The notes under the pieces are model-generated. The model ran no database searches. It was not told where the DNA came from and was given only the letters and a program-made list of their open reading frames with translations. A stretch of 64,000 nucleotides of DNA from Neoscytalidium dimidiatum (taxonomy: Eukaryota > Ascomycota > Dothideomycetes > Botryosphaeriales > Botryosphaeriaceae). The DNA lies in assembly GCA_037367355.1 (NCBI GenBank), contig CM074703.1, positions 3,038,001 through 3,102,000 on the forward strand. The letters are read 5' to 3'. Below are positions 1-12,337 of this stretch, piece by piece. Each line of letters opens with the position of its first letter. Position 1 is the stretch's first letter. Made by a program: the position numbers and the translations under genes.

Positions 1-2957
1 CTGGCAATAACCATGATCCATGAATCTGGGTTTCTCTATGAAATGGTGCGCTCGATTCGAGAACTTAAGGAAAATGTGTCATGAGTATACGCAAAGCCGA
101 GACTAGACTGTATCAACCGAACAACCCAAATGCCGTCAATTCCGAGTTCCGAGGGGCCTGTGAACTCTTGATCATCTTGAACTCATCCAGATTGCCTTTC
201 GAATCTGATGCACAACACTTGACTCTGCCGATCCCGCACCTAGCCTCGCCGCCTCCAACAACCCGAATCATGTGCGCCAGATCTCATCATTTTGTTGAAA
301 CAAAAAGCGATGCTTGAATTATCCTTGCGTGCATTAAATTGCAACACATTCTACCAATTCACTTCCTTCAATTTCTCAACCAAATATACCATCGTCAATA
401 CCCTTAATCTAGCCATCCCGTCATACCTTCTTAACAAGGCATTATGCAAAGCGCCTATGTATCTTTCCTCGCTCGGTCCGCTAATCCTGATCGCCACAAT
501 GCCTGCCGACCTTCGGAAAGCCAGCACGGCAACTACTCCGCTCAATGAAGTGCGCATAATGTATACAATATCAAGACCACAAGCGTAAGAATGAGAAGCA
601 CGATGCCAGGCATTTCAATTTTATGCAAGACGCGATTCAATATTTAACCGCTTTAGATAACTCCGGCTGTATCCTTCAAGCTGCGCGCAACTGTGACATG
701 AAAAATAATCTCTCTCCAGATCACTTTTGCTACCTTTCCACACTTGTAGACAGACACTCCTTCTCGTTCGTTTTCGGTGCTCTCACTTGCCTCCAATCTT
801 CCACACGCTCCGGCAGTCAGATCCTACTCCATGCCGCAGAGAAGATAACGGCAATCACTATTCATAAAAAGAGTTGAAATAATTCATCATCATAATTCGG
901 TTTCGTCGAATTTGGCAGCTGCGTCAAGGGGGACTTTTCTCAGCACAGCTCAAAGAGGTTTGCACATATCTCTTAACACAATCTAGTCCCCGCTGAGGAG
1001 TTCTCTGAGCAGACTATAAGACCTTAGTGCGTTTTTCTTTCTTTCTTTCTTTCTTTCTTAAGACAGCTTCTCATGACTGTGCATTGGGGAATGGTAAAGT
1101 GACTCTGAGATCAGACATAAAGGTTCTCCAGACTTAAACGTATATTCTGCAGCTTCTCACGAAATGCAACGGCTGCATACTCTACACAGTAGAACACGAA
1201 AGTCGCATCAATGCAACATCTTTGTTGACCTGGAGCAAATTCCTCACATAACTCAACATGACCCTTACTTCCCGCTGTTAAGCATGTCCCATCTTGTTTA
1301 TCTCCGTTCTATATGCTAGGAGAGTCCATGTCCAATGTTGATACCGCTGAGCAGCGTTACCAATTGCAGCTCATCACAATAAGCTCGCCATACTTCCCGT
1401 TAGCATTTGTGGGTGTTGCTGCTTGGATGATGTACTAGGCTGTAGAGATGTAGTCAAGAAGCAGTGAGATTACGGAACAGTGTGAATGTAGTCCACCTTG
1501 GCGTCGCGAGGCAGGTGTTTCCTTACCGACACAGCCACGAGCCTTTCTCCCCGAGCAGTTCCATGCACATGTTGCACATGCCCCAGAGCCGCCTTGTGAC
1601 AAGACAGCCAAGGTTCATAACTTGACCCGCTCGGTCAGACTCCAAAACAGTGGCGGTTAAGGTTGAAAGCAACCCGAACAGATTTCTCTTTCAAAACTCA
1701 TCACTCATCCATATTCCAGACATGGAATCATAGGCTTTGTCCACTGATTCAGGTTCAAAGACCCACCAACTCGCTCGGATCGATGCTATAGTCTTGACTT
1801 TCTTTGCCCGAGCCGAGACCGCCCCTCCTTCTCACGATTTCACTTGATCCGCAAGTACGAAATTCTTCAAGACACGATTCAGGAGCGCCTAATCATTTAG
1901 TGGTGCTGATGCTCTTCTACGACATTATCAGATATCAAGTCTCCAAATGAGCTCAAATTGAAGATCGTAGCCAGGAGTCAGTGCACAACATTGCAAAGTA
2001 GTAGGAGAAGCTGTAGTCTTCAATGGGAAAGAAGAGCCAGGCAGTAATCAGATCCGCTCACCACGCCACTACTTTAGCAGGGAGGCTCGGTACTGCAAAT
2101 TCGTCAAAAAAGGAGGGGGGGTGGGAGAAGAGAGAAGGGGGGTGGGGCGAAGGAAAGGGAAAGATGACAAAGCGGGCAAAGTCACTTAGAAGGATGCCGA
2201 CCAAGGGCTTTGGCGGTGTGCGGGGTTTTAAGTTGCCTGGCTGTCGAAGCCGGTAGATGCAAATCACATCATAAGGCACCATCATATAATATCAAGTGAT
2301 AAACGCTTGCAGATGGCATACTAATACTAGCGGGCCTCCAATGTCCCATAAATGGATAGCTCTGGAGCAAGCACATAGATTAGCATTGAAGCTTTCCGCC
2401 AGAGAAGCCGGGTAGGAGTTGGATTTGAGTGGATAATCACGAACCCATCGGCATACACCACGCATCCGCCAATCAATTCTGCATCGCTTCAGTAAGAGAA
2501 GTTGATCCATTGTATCATACGTCACCCCCTTTCACACGTCATCTTACGGCAAAATGTGCAGCTCTTCCTTTAAGCCTATCTCCAACAGTAAGACCATAGC
2601 CATCTCACCGCCTATCAGAAACAGCAAACAAATCGTGGTCATTAGATTCCGCTCATTTTTGTCTAGCACAATCCCGTAACAAGAGACCGCTCCACATGCT
2701 TTGTCCTCTTGCAGAAAAAAGGGGGTGATCCCGGGCTTTGTCTCGTCGCCTCTATCGCCGAAACTTTTTTCATGTGATCAAAATCGCAACGCCAAAGCCC
2801 AAATGCAAAAGCAAAGCCCGCTTTCCCTCGAAAAAGGCACTTTCTTCTGCCACAGCTCCGCTTTAATGTGCTCTTTCCCGGCACCGCGCACCAACTACTA
2901 CGTCGCCCCCGCACCGCGACGCAGCCACCGTCGCTCCAGTCTCTCGTGTTCAATCCT
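1..2957. other. Gene-poor stretch, no supported gene
   Basis: Only short open frames on both strands, none with recognisable domains or C-ending codon bias like the genes further right. The stretch holds a TTTC microsatellite and a G-rich purine run near 2113-2165. The last ~400 bases are probably the 3' flank of the eIF3h gene. I see no RNA gene here. Confidence 0.5.
1032..1059. repeat. (TTTC)n microsatellite
   Basis: About six consecutive TTTC units, read directly from the sequence, in non-coding DNA. Confidence 0.9.
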
Positions 2958-4162
2958 TTACGACTCGCCAGGCAGCAGGTTGCTCTTGACCGCAAACATC
3001 TTCGCCGACACGCTCGCCGTGAACCCGTCAACCTGCCTGCTGTACTGCTCGACCTGCCTGCTGTTCAGCAGCGTCTCCAACCTGCTCGGCTCCTGAGGCA
3101 GCTTGAACAGCCTCTGCCACTCGTCCTCGGGCAGCGGAGGCTGCTTGGCAGCCGCCCTCGCCGCGTTCTCGGCCTTGCGCTTCTGCTGCCAGGCGGTGAT
3201 CTTGGCCTGCTCGCGGCCCAGCGAGCGCTGGTAGTACTGGTAGTTGTTGAGCTCGGTGTGGTGGTTCTCGATGCTGTCGAGCAGCAGGTCGCACGTCTTC
3301 TCGAGGAACGGGTCGATCGACAGGTCCAGCGCGTCGAAGTTGGGGCACAGCGGCGGCTGCGGCTTGGCCGGGTCCGAGTTCAGCGCCGCCAGGTTGGGCG
3401 GGAAGGCCAGCTCGTCCTTGGGCGGTTGCTCCGGGAGCTGGTGTAGCAGCGACGTCAGGAGGTGCGAGTTGTGGACGGTGAGGGGCAGCTCGACGAGGAT
3501 GTCGTGGTAGCGGAGGCCGCTCTTTTGGAGGCTGTGCGGTGGACGTTAGCGTTGGGCTTGGACGGTGTTATGGCAGATGGAAGGCCGAGAGCAGCGAGAC
3601 ACAGCTCAAGAGAAACCCATTTCCAGAAACACGGAACCTACCTCTCAGTGGTGAACTTGCCCTCCTTGTAGGCCTGCATGAACTGGGGCGACAGGCGGAA
3701 AGCGCGCAGGCTGAGGGCGCCCTGGGAGCTGCGGCTGACGTCGTGGACGAGGGCGACAGTGCGCTCGTTCATCTCCTTCTGGTAGAAGAACTGGTTCTCG
3801 ATAGTGTTGAGGTTGACGAAATTGCCCATGCTGGTGCTGGTATACCAGCCGACATTCTGAGCGTCGACGTTGACCTCACGCAGGAACTTGATCATCTCGT
3901 TCTGGTAGAGGACGTTGGCCTTGGCGCGCGGGGCGGCGGCAGCGACGCTCTGCTGACCATCGTGCGAGCCGTCGACGGGCGTGTCGACGGTGGGGAAGGG
4001 GAAGCAGTTGGTGACCTGCAAGGTGCCGTTGACGTCCATGCCGACGAGCGAGCCGGTCGCGACGGTGGGGAAGGCCTGGGAACAGTGCTTGATCATCTTC
4101 ATGACCACAAGGGCCTCGACCTGGACCGCGCGGAGCGGCGACTCCTTCAGAAGGTCGGCCAT
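2958..4162 (-). CDS. Eukaryotic translation initiation factor 3 subunit h
   Basis: Subunit of the eIF3 complex, which binds the 40S ribosome and mRNA in cytosolic translation initiation. Two exons: 3642-4162 and 2958-3531. The 111-nt intron has donor GTAGGT and acceptor CACAG. The product is 364 aa, close to the family's usual ~340-360. The N-terminal ~170 residues form the MPN domain, starting [20 protein letters not shown] and including the stretch [20 protein letters not shown]. As in other eIF3h proteins I see no JAMM metal-binding HxH motif, so this is an MPN-minus scaffold. The C-terminal part is helical and charged. The start is the first ATG in frame after a frame lacking good coding bias. 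The gene lies tail-to-head with the GPN1-like gene on the same strand. Identification is from remembered family sequence, with high certainty. Confidence 0.93.
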
Positions 4163-4614
4163 GGTGTGTATGGTTGGTTTGCAAGGTGCCGGTGTCGCGG
4201 TGGTTGTGGTGTCGCGCGTCCGCGGCCCGTGGGGCAGAAATTCGTTGTTAGACCGCCCGCCGCCTCGCTTACACGGTCTTGGCACCGGTAGGGACTGATA
4301 TTAGAGACCGCTCCCCCGGATTCGCTGGAAACTCGAGATGAATAATCTTGTGTTCTGTGTGATACTATAGCCCAGGAGAGACAGGACCCTAGTATACAGA
4401 TGTGTATGACAGATCATTAGTATTCACGCCTCAGGCAGTAAGGCACTAATATAATTTGCCGATAAGATAGTTGAGCTCCCTCTGTGAAGCAGCTCTGAAA
4501 TCTGCATCATTTTCCCCGTGGGCGCAATTACTTTTCATGTCATGAAATCCAACTTCCTGAACTCCGCCCATGCTGCCCTCCCTGTATTTGAACGCCAATT
4601 CCCACCAAAATGCT
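4163..4614. other. Spacer between eIF3h and GPN1 genes
   Basis: Contains the 5' flank of the eIF3h gene and the 3' flank of the GPN-loop GTPase gene, both on the minus strand. No further gene seen. Confidence 0.6.
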
Positions 4615-5841
4615 TCAACCCATACGTGCTTGAGCGACATACCGAGCAAAGCTCATGTCGTCTCCGCTTACTGCTTTGTCATGGTCGTCCTTCAATGCCT
4701 TCTGATACCTGCTCTGTATCCCTCCCTCTGCATCATCATCTTCGTCAAATTCATCCGAGTCAGCCTCAGCCTCCTCATCTTCATCTTCGTCTTCCAGGTC
4801 GCTAATGGTTTCCGGCTCGTCCTTTTTCCTGCCTGCATTTTTGGGCTTGGTCGGCGTCTTGTTGGATGCTCCACCAACACTCATATCCCGCATCAGCTTA
4901 TCCAGCTCCTTCTCACGCTTCTGTTCCTTCTCCTTCACCCGCTCTTCCCGTCTTCTTTCTAGCTCTGGCTTGTAGTCTCGCTCAAACTCCGCCGCCTTCT
5001 CCTTCACAGCCTCAAAGAACTCGTCCACGCCCTCCCCGGTCATAGAACTCACCCCGACTACGTGCAGATGGCGGTAGAATTCCTCCAGCATCAAACTCAT
5101 GCTGTTCAGCAAACTGCCCATGTACCCACTCCCACCACCAACCGACCCCTCACCTCCCTCTACACCTCCAAACCCCCCACCGTTCTCCTCTTCCCTGAGC
5201 GCAGCCTGAAAAGCCTCGAAATCGGTCATCCACTCCTTGGCAAATTCCGCATCCTTAACGTCCGTCTTGTTCATGACCAGAATCATCGGCAGCTTAGTCT
5301 TGTAGAGAATACTGCAGGCGTACAACATATTGCTCATGAACGTGCTCGTGGACGCGGTGCGCGGCGTGTCGATGACATACGCAATCACAGTCGGGAAGCT
5401 CGACGCCAGCGACCCGAGCAGAATATCGCCGCTCGCGCTCCACACGAACACCTCGATCTGGCCGGGCGTATCCACGAGGATGTTCTTGATCGGGCGAGAC
5501 TGCGGCGCAGCGGCGCCTTCGGGCGGCGGGGCGGTGCGCTTCTCGAGCAGGGCGAGGATCTGGTCGATCTTGGTGGCGAAGAGGTTGAGCGAGGTGAGGA
5601 TGCCGCCGTTGGGGCCGAGGTTGTACTGCTTCATGACCTCGCGGTAGTTGACCGAGTCGCGGATGTCGATGTTGCTGTCGAAGGGCACGCTGCGCACCGC
5701 CGGGTCCAGGTTGATTACGTAGGGCGGCTCTTTCTTGGAGTGCAGGTATGAGTTGATGCGCTGCATGAAGGTCGTCTTGCCGCTGCCGGCCATGCCGACG
5801 CAGACGATGGACACGGGCGCTCCGGATGGGCTGGTCGCCAT
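4615..5841 (-). CDS. NPA3: GPN-loop GTPase 1 (Npa3/GPN1/XAB1 type)
   Basis: Cytoplasmic GTPase needed for assembly and nuclear import of RNA polymerase II. It acts as a dimer with GPN2/GPN3. Single exon, 408 aa; yeast Npa3 is a little shorter. Visible motifs: P-loop GMAGSGKTT (residues 16-24), the diagnostic Gly-Pro-Asn loop in NLGPNGGI (76-78), G3 DTPGQ (124-128) and G4 NKTD (191-194). The C-terminal third is a charged helix followed by an acidic D/E-rich tract, typical of the GPN1 rather than GPN2/3 branch. A glycine-rich insert lies near residues 220-240. The start ATG is followed directly by the conserved P-loop strand. It is divergent from the Cwf19-type gene across 245 bp, so the two probably share a promoter. 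Confidence 0.95.
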   Translation of the reverse strand: MATSPSGAPVSIVCVGMAGSGKTTFMQRINSYLHSKKEPPYVINLDPAVRSVPFDSNIDIRDSVNYREVMKQYNLGPNGGILTSLNLFATKIDQILALLEKRTAPPPEGAAAPQSRPIKNILVDTPGQIEVFVWSASGDILLGSLASSFPTVIAYVIDTPRTASTSTFMSNMLYACSILYKTKLPMILVMNKTDVKDAEFAKEWMTDFEAFQAALREEENGGGFGGVEGGEGSVGGGSGYMGSLLNSMSLMLEEFYRHLHVVGVSSMTGEGVDEFFEAVKEKAAEFERDYKPELERRREERVKEKEQKREKELDKLMRDMSVGGASNKTPTKPKNAGRKKDEPETISDLEDEDEDEEAEADSDEFDEDDDAEGGIQSRYQKALKDDHDKAVSGDDMSFARYVAQARMG

Positions 5842-6086
5842 TGTTGCCGGCGCGCGAAGCTGAGAGAGAGAGCGTCGAGGAGAGATGGGCTGCTGGAGCG
5901 CAGTGAAGGGGAGGTGGTTTGTGGGCGCGGTTGTGGAAGGTTCGGTGGTGGAGGGGAACAGGCGCGCGAGCTACGTCAGAAAAGTTTGGGCGGGAGGCGC
6001 GACATCATCCCGCCGCGGACCTGCCCTTCGACTCCGCCGACGCGCGTAGCATAACACAGCACCAACATACAGCATTGCCGCTCACA
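5842..6086. promoter_or_regulatory. Bidirectional promoter between GPN1 and CWF19 genes
   Basis: 245 bp separate the start codons of the divergent GPN-loop GTPase and Cwf19-type genes. There is no obvious TATA box, and purine-rich and GC-rich patches are present. The shared-promoter role is inferred from geometry only. Confidence 0.6.
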
Positions 6087-8353
6087 ATGACGCTCGAGGA
6101 TTTTGAACGTGAGCTCGCGGAGAGTAAATCACGCGAGGATTCCCACAAACGGCGGCGTCGCAGCCGCAGCAGAGACAGGGATCATCATCGCTCTAAGGTA
6201 TTTCCTACTCTCTTCCGACCAGCTCCAACGGACTGCATTCCATTGCGTCTGGGCTAACGTTAGTGCAGGATAGCGAGCGGAGGCATCACAGCCATCGCCA
6301 CCACCATTCTTCAAAGCATCACAGCTCCCGCGACAAGGATGACGAGCATGAGTCGCGCCACAGACACAAGCGCTCCCGCCGCGACAGGGACGACGACCGT
6401 GACGACGAACACCGCTCCTCGAGGCGAAGGCGCCATGGCCGTGATCGCTCGAGATCACCCCGCGCTGACGACGAGGAAGATACCTACGCCGAGAAGGGTA
6501 CCATGGACGCGCCGCCTACTGAGGAAATTGTTGATAAACGCATTGCCGATACGCGGTCAGCAAATCTAAAGCGCGACTCTTGGATGGAGGCGCCATCGTC
6601 GTTGGATGTTGACTACGTGCAGAGGAAAAAGGAGCCCGAACCAGACAAGACAAAGGCGTCGAAGAAGGATTTCGAGTTGAAGATCCATGAGAAGGAGCTG
6701 AATCAACATCTTCGGGATCTGCAAGAAGGCAAGGAAGAGACAGGTATCGTGGACGAGCCGGCACAGCATGAAGTCAGCTACACCTTTGGGGACAACGGCT
6801 CTCAATGGCGCATGACGAAACTTAAGAATGTGTACCGTGAAGCCAAGGAAAGTAGGCGTTCGGTCGACGACGTCGCACTGGAGAGATACGGCAGTCTTCG
6901 AGAGTTTGACGATGCTAGAGAAGAGGAGATTGAGCTTGATCGTCGCTCCACCTATGGCAAGGACTATGTCGGAAAGGAGAAACCTAGCGGAGAGCTCTAC
7001 CAGGAGAGAAAGATGAAGGCTGGCGTGCGGAGAGAGTCGTCCCATAACGTGGACGAGGTCTCGGATCTTCCTCAAGGCCAGATCATGCAGGAGGAACCCC
7101 CTCCTGCAACAACCGCTGTGCTTGATCCGACTGCGCTGAATAAGCTTCGAGCGAAGCTGATGAAGGCGAAATTAAAGGGAGGCCCTGAGGCTGCTCAGCT
7201 TGAAGCAGAATACAACGCGGCTACGGCTGCTGCGGCAAATCGTAAGGAGCCGGAGGTCGTCGTGTTGGGTGCGATGGAGAACCGCATGCTTGCCAGCCGC
7301 AAGGGTGAAGTAAAAGACATAGACAACAAGAGAGGCCGAGAAAGGGGACTCGTCGAGGAGAATGAGGACATGACCATCGAGGACATGGTCCGGCAAGAGC
7401 GAAGGACAAAGGGCCAACAAGGTGGAGAAGGCTACCGTCTCGCCGAATCCATTGCTAAGGACGCCAAGTTCGACAACGATCTTGACTACATGGACGAAAA
7501 TGCCCGAAAGCTAGCCAAGCATGTTCAGAAGTCGAACATCAACTTGAGGAATACCGCCATCAGCGATTTCCAGAAGATGAACCGCATTCTGGACAGCTGT
7601 CCTCTGTGCCACCACGAGGACACCAATACTCCGCCTGTTGCTCCAGTCGTGTCGCTTGCTACCCGTGTTTACCTAACTCTCCCCACCGAGCCTGAGCTCA
7701 GCGAAGGAGGAGCCTGCATCATACCCATCCAACATCGCATTAACCTTCTCGAGTGCGACGACGACGAATGGGAGGAAATCAGAGTAAGTTGAAATCCACA
7801 TTCTTTCGCCATGTAGTCGAACCAGTGCTGACCTCCGCTCAAGAACTTCATGAAATGTCTCACCCGCATGTACCATGACCAGGGTCGCGATGTCATCTTC
7901 TACGAGAACGCAGCGGCGCCGCATCGCAAACGCCACGCGTCTCTCAACGCCGTGCCCATCCCTTACTCCCTTGGTGAGACCGCACCCGCCTTCTTCCGCG
8001 AAGCTATCCTGGCATCCGATGAGGAATGGACGCAGCACAGGAAGGTCATTGATACTATGAAACGTGCTAAGGAGGGGCTGGGTAAGCTGGCATTCAGACG
8101 CACGCTTGCGAAGGAGATGCCGTATTTCCATGTGTGGTTTGAGCTAGATGGAGGGCTAGGACATGTGGTCGAAGATGCGAATAGATGGCCGAAGGGGGAT
8201 TTATTCGCGAGGGAAGTGCTGGGAGGTATGTTGGATGTCGGACCGGAGGTGATCAAGAGGCAAGGCAGGTGGCATAGGAACGATAGACGGGTAGAAAGTT
8301 TTAGGGCGAGGTGGAGGAAGTTTGATTGGACGAGAGTGTTGACCGAGGGATAG
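6087..8353 (+). CDS. Cwf19/Drn1-type splicing factor (CWF19-like protein)
   Basis: Spliceosome-associated protein acting late in splicing, where Drn1/Cwf19 supports lariat debranching with Dbr1. Three exons: 6087-6197, 6269-7783 and 7844-8353, all introns in phase 0 (donors GTATTT and GTAAGT), giving 711 aa. The N-terminus is rich in RS/RD/RH dipeptides (residues ~15-125), typical of nuclear speckle proteins. The middle is a charged helical region. The C-terminal ~230 residues carry the CwfJ C1 and C2 domains: the zinc/HIT-like start SCPLCHHED, the histidine strand IIPIQHR, then FYENAAAPHRKRHASLNAVP and PYFHVWFEL. Divergent from GPN1. Identification is firm; the choice between Cwf19 and Drn1 naming is not settled here. 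Confidence 0.93.
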
Positions 8354-8828
8354 TAACTGCATTCAGAGTGTGTAGGAGGAGGAGAAAAGTCAGTGATAGG
8401 CTTGAATAGTAGAAAATGGATCTGCCTTTGATACCCGGGAATTCTTGAAATCTTACAGCAGGCGTAAACAGGTTGCTAATGCTACACCGAGCTTGTGAGG
8501 TAGATTTCTCTATCCATCCGGTGGACTTATCCCGCATGATAAAATGGCTTACCGCCACGTGTCTATAAACCATTAAGATATTGACTAGTAGTGTATTGCA
8601 AGTTTTGGGCCTACATTACCGTGGAACTATGCCTGTCACTACTGCAGATGAGGGGGCTTTCACTTACCATCTGAACTACGATGCTGCAGCTTCGCCATTC
8701 CGTCCTCAGCCTTTCACTCCTTCTATATACAGAGGTATTGCCGTTAAAGTCCACGGGCACCTTCATTCTTCAAACGACTTGTCCACCTTTTCCATCCCAC
8801 TTCACGACTATCACCAAAGCCAACCAAC
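8354..8828. other. Spacer downstream of CWF19-type gene
   Basis: 3' flank of the splicing-factor gene followed by a C-rich leader-like stretch (about 8780-8830) before a disrupted reading frame. No gene seen. Confidence 0.5.
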
Positions 8829-10547
8829 ATGCCGCCTCCTCGCTCCACCCAACAAACCTTCCCACCCTCACCCTCACCCTCACCACTCACTTCAAACCCC
8901 AAGTCGCACCAACCGCCCACCCAGCGCTCCACCTCCCTGCGTCCGCCGCTGCCGCCGCCGCCGCCTCACTCCTCCCACCAACTCCCCTCCCTCTCACCCC
9001 GCCAGCTCTGCAGCAAAAAGGCCACCGTCCACTCCTTCCTAGCGCTCCTACGCCTACCCAAGGAAGACGAGCTGATCCGCACGACGCTCTCCTCACCGGC
9101 CTTCCTCGCCGCCTAGGCCGAGCTGCGTGATGACTTCCTGGGGGCCTACGCCGACAACGCCGGCCTGTCCGCGCACGTCTTCCTCAGGGTCGTCGTTCCC
9201 GTCGTCGTCTTGCAACCGACGACACCAGGACACCATCACTACCGGCCCGGCCGCGTTTTATGTTGGAGAGAGGCCGGATAAGAGGAGGTATACTGCGAGC
9301 GATCACTATGTGCGATTCTTGCTGCGGGTGTTGCCGGGGACGATGGAAGGGGACGGCGTGTTTGCGATAGCAGGGGCGGTGGGGTGGGGGGAGGGGGAGG
9401 AGGGAGAGGAGAGGTTGAAGGAGGTGGCGACGAGCGCGGGGCCGCTGGTGCACCTGCTTAGGAACCAGTATAGGCCCGGGTGTACGGGGAATCTGGCGAG
9501 GTGATTGCAGAGAACGGCGGCGGCGAGCAGGCATGTGGAGAGGGCGAGGGCATTTGATAATCCGCGGTATGAAATAGTCATAGAAGAGAGTAAGAGCCTT
9601 GCCAAGTTAGATGATCAAGAAAAGGTGAATGGAAGGAGGGAGGTGCCATTTGCAGGTACTTTGGGTGTGTCTGCGATGCCTGGCGGTGGAGTTGCTACGG
9701 GTTGCGCTGCGAGTTACCCTTTGCGGCAGGCGTCTGCTGGTTCGCCTTCCGTCTTGTCGACTATCCGTTCAACACTTTAGCAAAACGCACATCTGCAGCC
9801 GCCGTCCTTCCAACAGAAGCAGGCCCAGCACCAGCACCAGCACCAGGAGCAGCAGCGCCAAAAGCACCAGCAACAGCAACAGCAACAGCACTACCAAGGC
9901 GTTCAGCGCCAAGGTCGGCAGAAGAGGAACTACAATCAAAAGCAACAGCCAGGCCGCCTCGTGCTAACTTCTTCTTCCTCCGTTGGTCCCGTCATGCTGC
10001 CCGCCACCGGCGCTGCTACCGCCCCGGGTGTCTCCACTCGTCGCGTCAAGCATAGTTGCAGCACGTCGTCCGAGCCAAATTTGCACGAGATACCCGCCGC
10101 GAAGACCAGGAAGCTGGAGGTGGAAGGTGCAATTCACGCTCCCAATATGAATAAGAGCGGAGTGATACTCAAGAAGCAGCAGAAGGAGCAGCGGGAGGAA
10201 CAGAGAGAGGAAGCAAGAAAGGAGATCCAGGTGACTGAGGATAAGGGCAAAGGTAGAAGGAAGAGGCAACCAGCACCCAAACAGCTCATCCTGCTTGAGC
10301 AAGTGCGGGTAGCATGCAGGGGTATGAGAGGACGAAAGCGGGCGAGGGAAGTATGGTAGATGTTTGGCGGGAAAGATGCGAGGAAATTTTGCGGGAAATG
10401 CCGTACGTGGCAGGTCCAGATTTGGATGATATCTGGGAGGGATTCGAGGAGATCAAAAGCATTTGGCGGCGAGCCTCGGCTGATTTGAGCACGAGTCTTG
10501 CGCATGCTGTCCTTGGGGCCGCTACCTCTTCCAATCTTGGAGAATGA
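8829..10547 (+). pseudogene. Disrupted Q-rich protein gene (several frames)
   Basis: Not recognised. Coding-like sequence runs through this stretch in pieces. One frame runs 8829-9113 (Pro/Ser-rich, then KKATVHSFLALLRLPKEDEL) and reads past a TAG at 9114-9116 into ELRDDFLGAYADNAGLSAHV. A second frame runs 9127-10359 with a TGA at 9502-9504 and a TAG at 9776-9778, and carries FYVGERPDKRRYTASDHYVR, then a poly-Gln tract and basic K/R/Q-rich sequence. A third frame at 10314-10547 carries ERCEEILREMPYVAGPDLDD. The pieces read as one protein broken by stops and frame changes. Introns could explain some breaks, but I found no convincing splice pairs. It could also be a fast-evolving gene with sequencing errors. 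Function unknown. Confidence 0.4.
9820..9892 (+). repeat. CAG/CAA (poly-Gln) low-complexity tract
   Basis: Runs of CAG, CAA and CAC codons give a Gln/His-rich tract in the reading frame of the disrupted gene. Read directly from the sequence. Confidence 0.85.
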
Positions 10548-11168
10548 TATTTGAAGTCTGATACTTTGCTATTGAGAGCGTATTGGAAGAGTAATGCGAT
10601 GCTTCTCGGTAACATGCCTCATTCTTCCACAATGAGTATGACTTTGCACTCTGCGCAAATGAGGCCCACCCGGAGCGTAGTCTTTCAGATCTTTCGTCAA
10701 CATCGAACCGTGACCGATGTGCTATGGAATATCTGGCTGGAATATGGGTCGCGGTGGATTGTTCAAAAGGTATAACAGGCACTCATACATTTCTCCGCAT
10801 AGTCGCGAGCTTTTCCAGTTATAAGCCTTCCGAGACAGTGATCGAAAAAATGTCGTTGAAGATAGCCAAGAATCAGAAGAGCAGCAAATGACTTAGCATA
10901 AACGAATACATTATCTTATCCGTGCTGGTCCCTTACCCAACGTTCTCTACCTTCTGCTTCAACTCCTGAAACATGCTATGCTGCCCAAGGAGGAAAGAGG
11001 CAAATGGTTGTACCCTCCGAGTGAAGTAACAATATTGATCGGGTTCCTTATAGAAACAAAACCATGATGCTGGAAACTACTTTTCCCATCTTCGATGTAT
11101 CGACAAAAACCGTGATTGTATGAAAAGAGAATGTTGACCTCCCAACTCTCTCAATAGCGGGACCGCTG
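10548..11168. other. Spacer, no supported gene
   Basis: Moderately AT-rich. Only short frames without recognisable features. Confidence 0.5.
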
Positions 11169-11894
11169 TCAGTGATAGCCATTGACCATCCCAGGCTGCT
11201 CAGCCCATGTATCCTCATGGTATGCATCAAGTTCGTTGTAGTAGCGTTCGGCCAACTTTTCTTTCCCATCTATCAGATTGTACAATTCCATCAAACCCTT
11301 CTCCCACACACAGCCTCGGCCCATCTCCAAAGGCCCTAAAAGGAGGTTGTGGACCAGCGGATCTGGCAATGGGTCTGCATAAGGGAAGTGCCGGTCAAAG
11401 AAAAGGAAAGTCAAGCCGTTATCATCTGAGAAGCCTCTCTCGGAGAAGATGATAAGCATGCCGGTGTAAATGTGGTCCCAGATGCCATAGGATGGTAGCA
11501 AGCAAAGGGCTCGATCGCCCGAATAGTATTCTTGCAGACTGCGGTAGTGCCGTATACACGTACTGTGAATATCATCTGTCGCCGTAATTGGGCCGCGGAA
11601 TATAAATTCTAGCCGGGCAGGAATGTAGTCTCTAGGGGACATCATTTCGAGCCAAAGCTTTTATGAGAAGTCCACGAGCTGGTCGATGGAAAAAGACTTG
11701 AGGTCCATAAGGACGTAGATTTGGAAGGACATGTGGGGTATAATCCGCTCGTAAGGGCCGGACCAACAACGCATTCCATAATGGCCAGAGGGTGTATGAA
11801 AGCGTTGGCACCAGAAGAAATCATCGGCACGCGGGCCGTGCTGTCTGATCGGGCTGCCCTCAGGTAGTGCTCTGCCTGCAGCGTTGTGCGCCAT
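11169..11894 (-). pseudogene. Hypothetical protein gene interrupted by in-frame TAA
   Basis: Not recognised. From ATG at 11894 (MAHNAAGRALPEG) the frame runs to a TAA at 11661-11663 after DLKSFSIDQLVDFS. The same frame then continues from KLWLEMMSPRDYIPARLEFI to a stop at 11169. With the stop ignored the product would be about 241 aa, rich in aromatic residues (FFWCQRF, YGIWDHIY), suggesting a compact globular domain. Both halves look equally coding, so a recent nonsense change or a sequencing error is likely. A 57-nt in-frame intron with a weak donor (GTCCTT) and acceptor AAAAG would also remove the stop. No membrane segment or signal peptide seen. Confidence 0.5.
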
Positions 11895-12337
11895 GACTGT
11901 TGTGAATTTGCGTAAAGCCTGTTTCTTGGAGCTGTAAACGATACTTGTGTAGACTGTCAGATGAATGATGTTTGGTGAAGAAGGTGAGCTGCAGACGGAG
12001 AAGATGTAGGGGATGAGGCGCACGGTCATGCTGGCTGAAGGAAGGAGCGGAGAACACTGAAACTAATACCCTACGTGAGAAATGTCTGTCGCTTCCCTTA
12101 CGCTTCAAAATCATATTCACAATCAGTAAAGGCTAGGATGTCCATCTCTATCCAATTTGAAGTTGGTGCTAAGGTCGAATGTAGTGACTGCGACGCCCGA
12201 AACCAACCCGACGAAGATACCTTCGGTCCAACTTCATGCCTACTTGCCTATTTCTTTGGAAGCAGCTGGACCGACAAAAGATTTAGAGACTAAAAAATAC
12301 CTGCAAGCATTCTTGAAACCGAAGAAGTAGGTGTCGT
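11895..12337. other. Spacer between hypothetical gene and SDR gene
   Basis: Holds the 5' flank of the interrupted gene and the 3' flank of the SDR gene. The frame upstream of 11894 stays open to 12029 with another ATG, so a longer N-terminus is possible. Confidence 0.4.

Noticed and set aside
9820..9892. CAG/CAA repeat considered as a CRISPR-like or minisatellite array
   Set aside because: It is a codon repeat in a reading frame, without spacers, in a eukaryotic genome.
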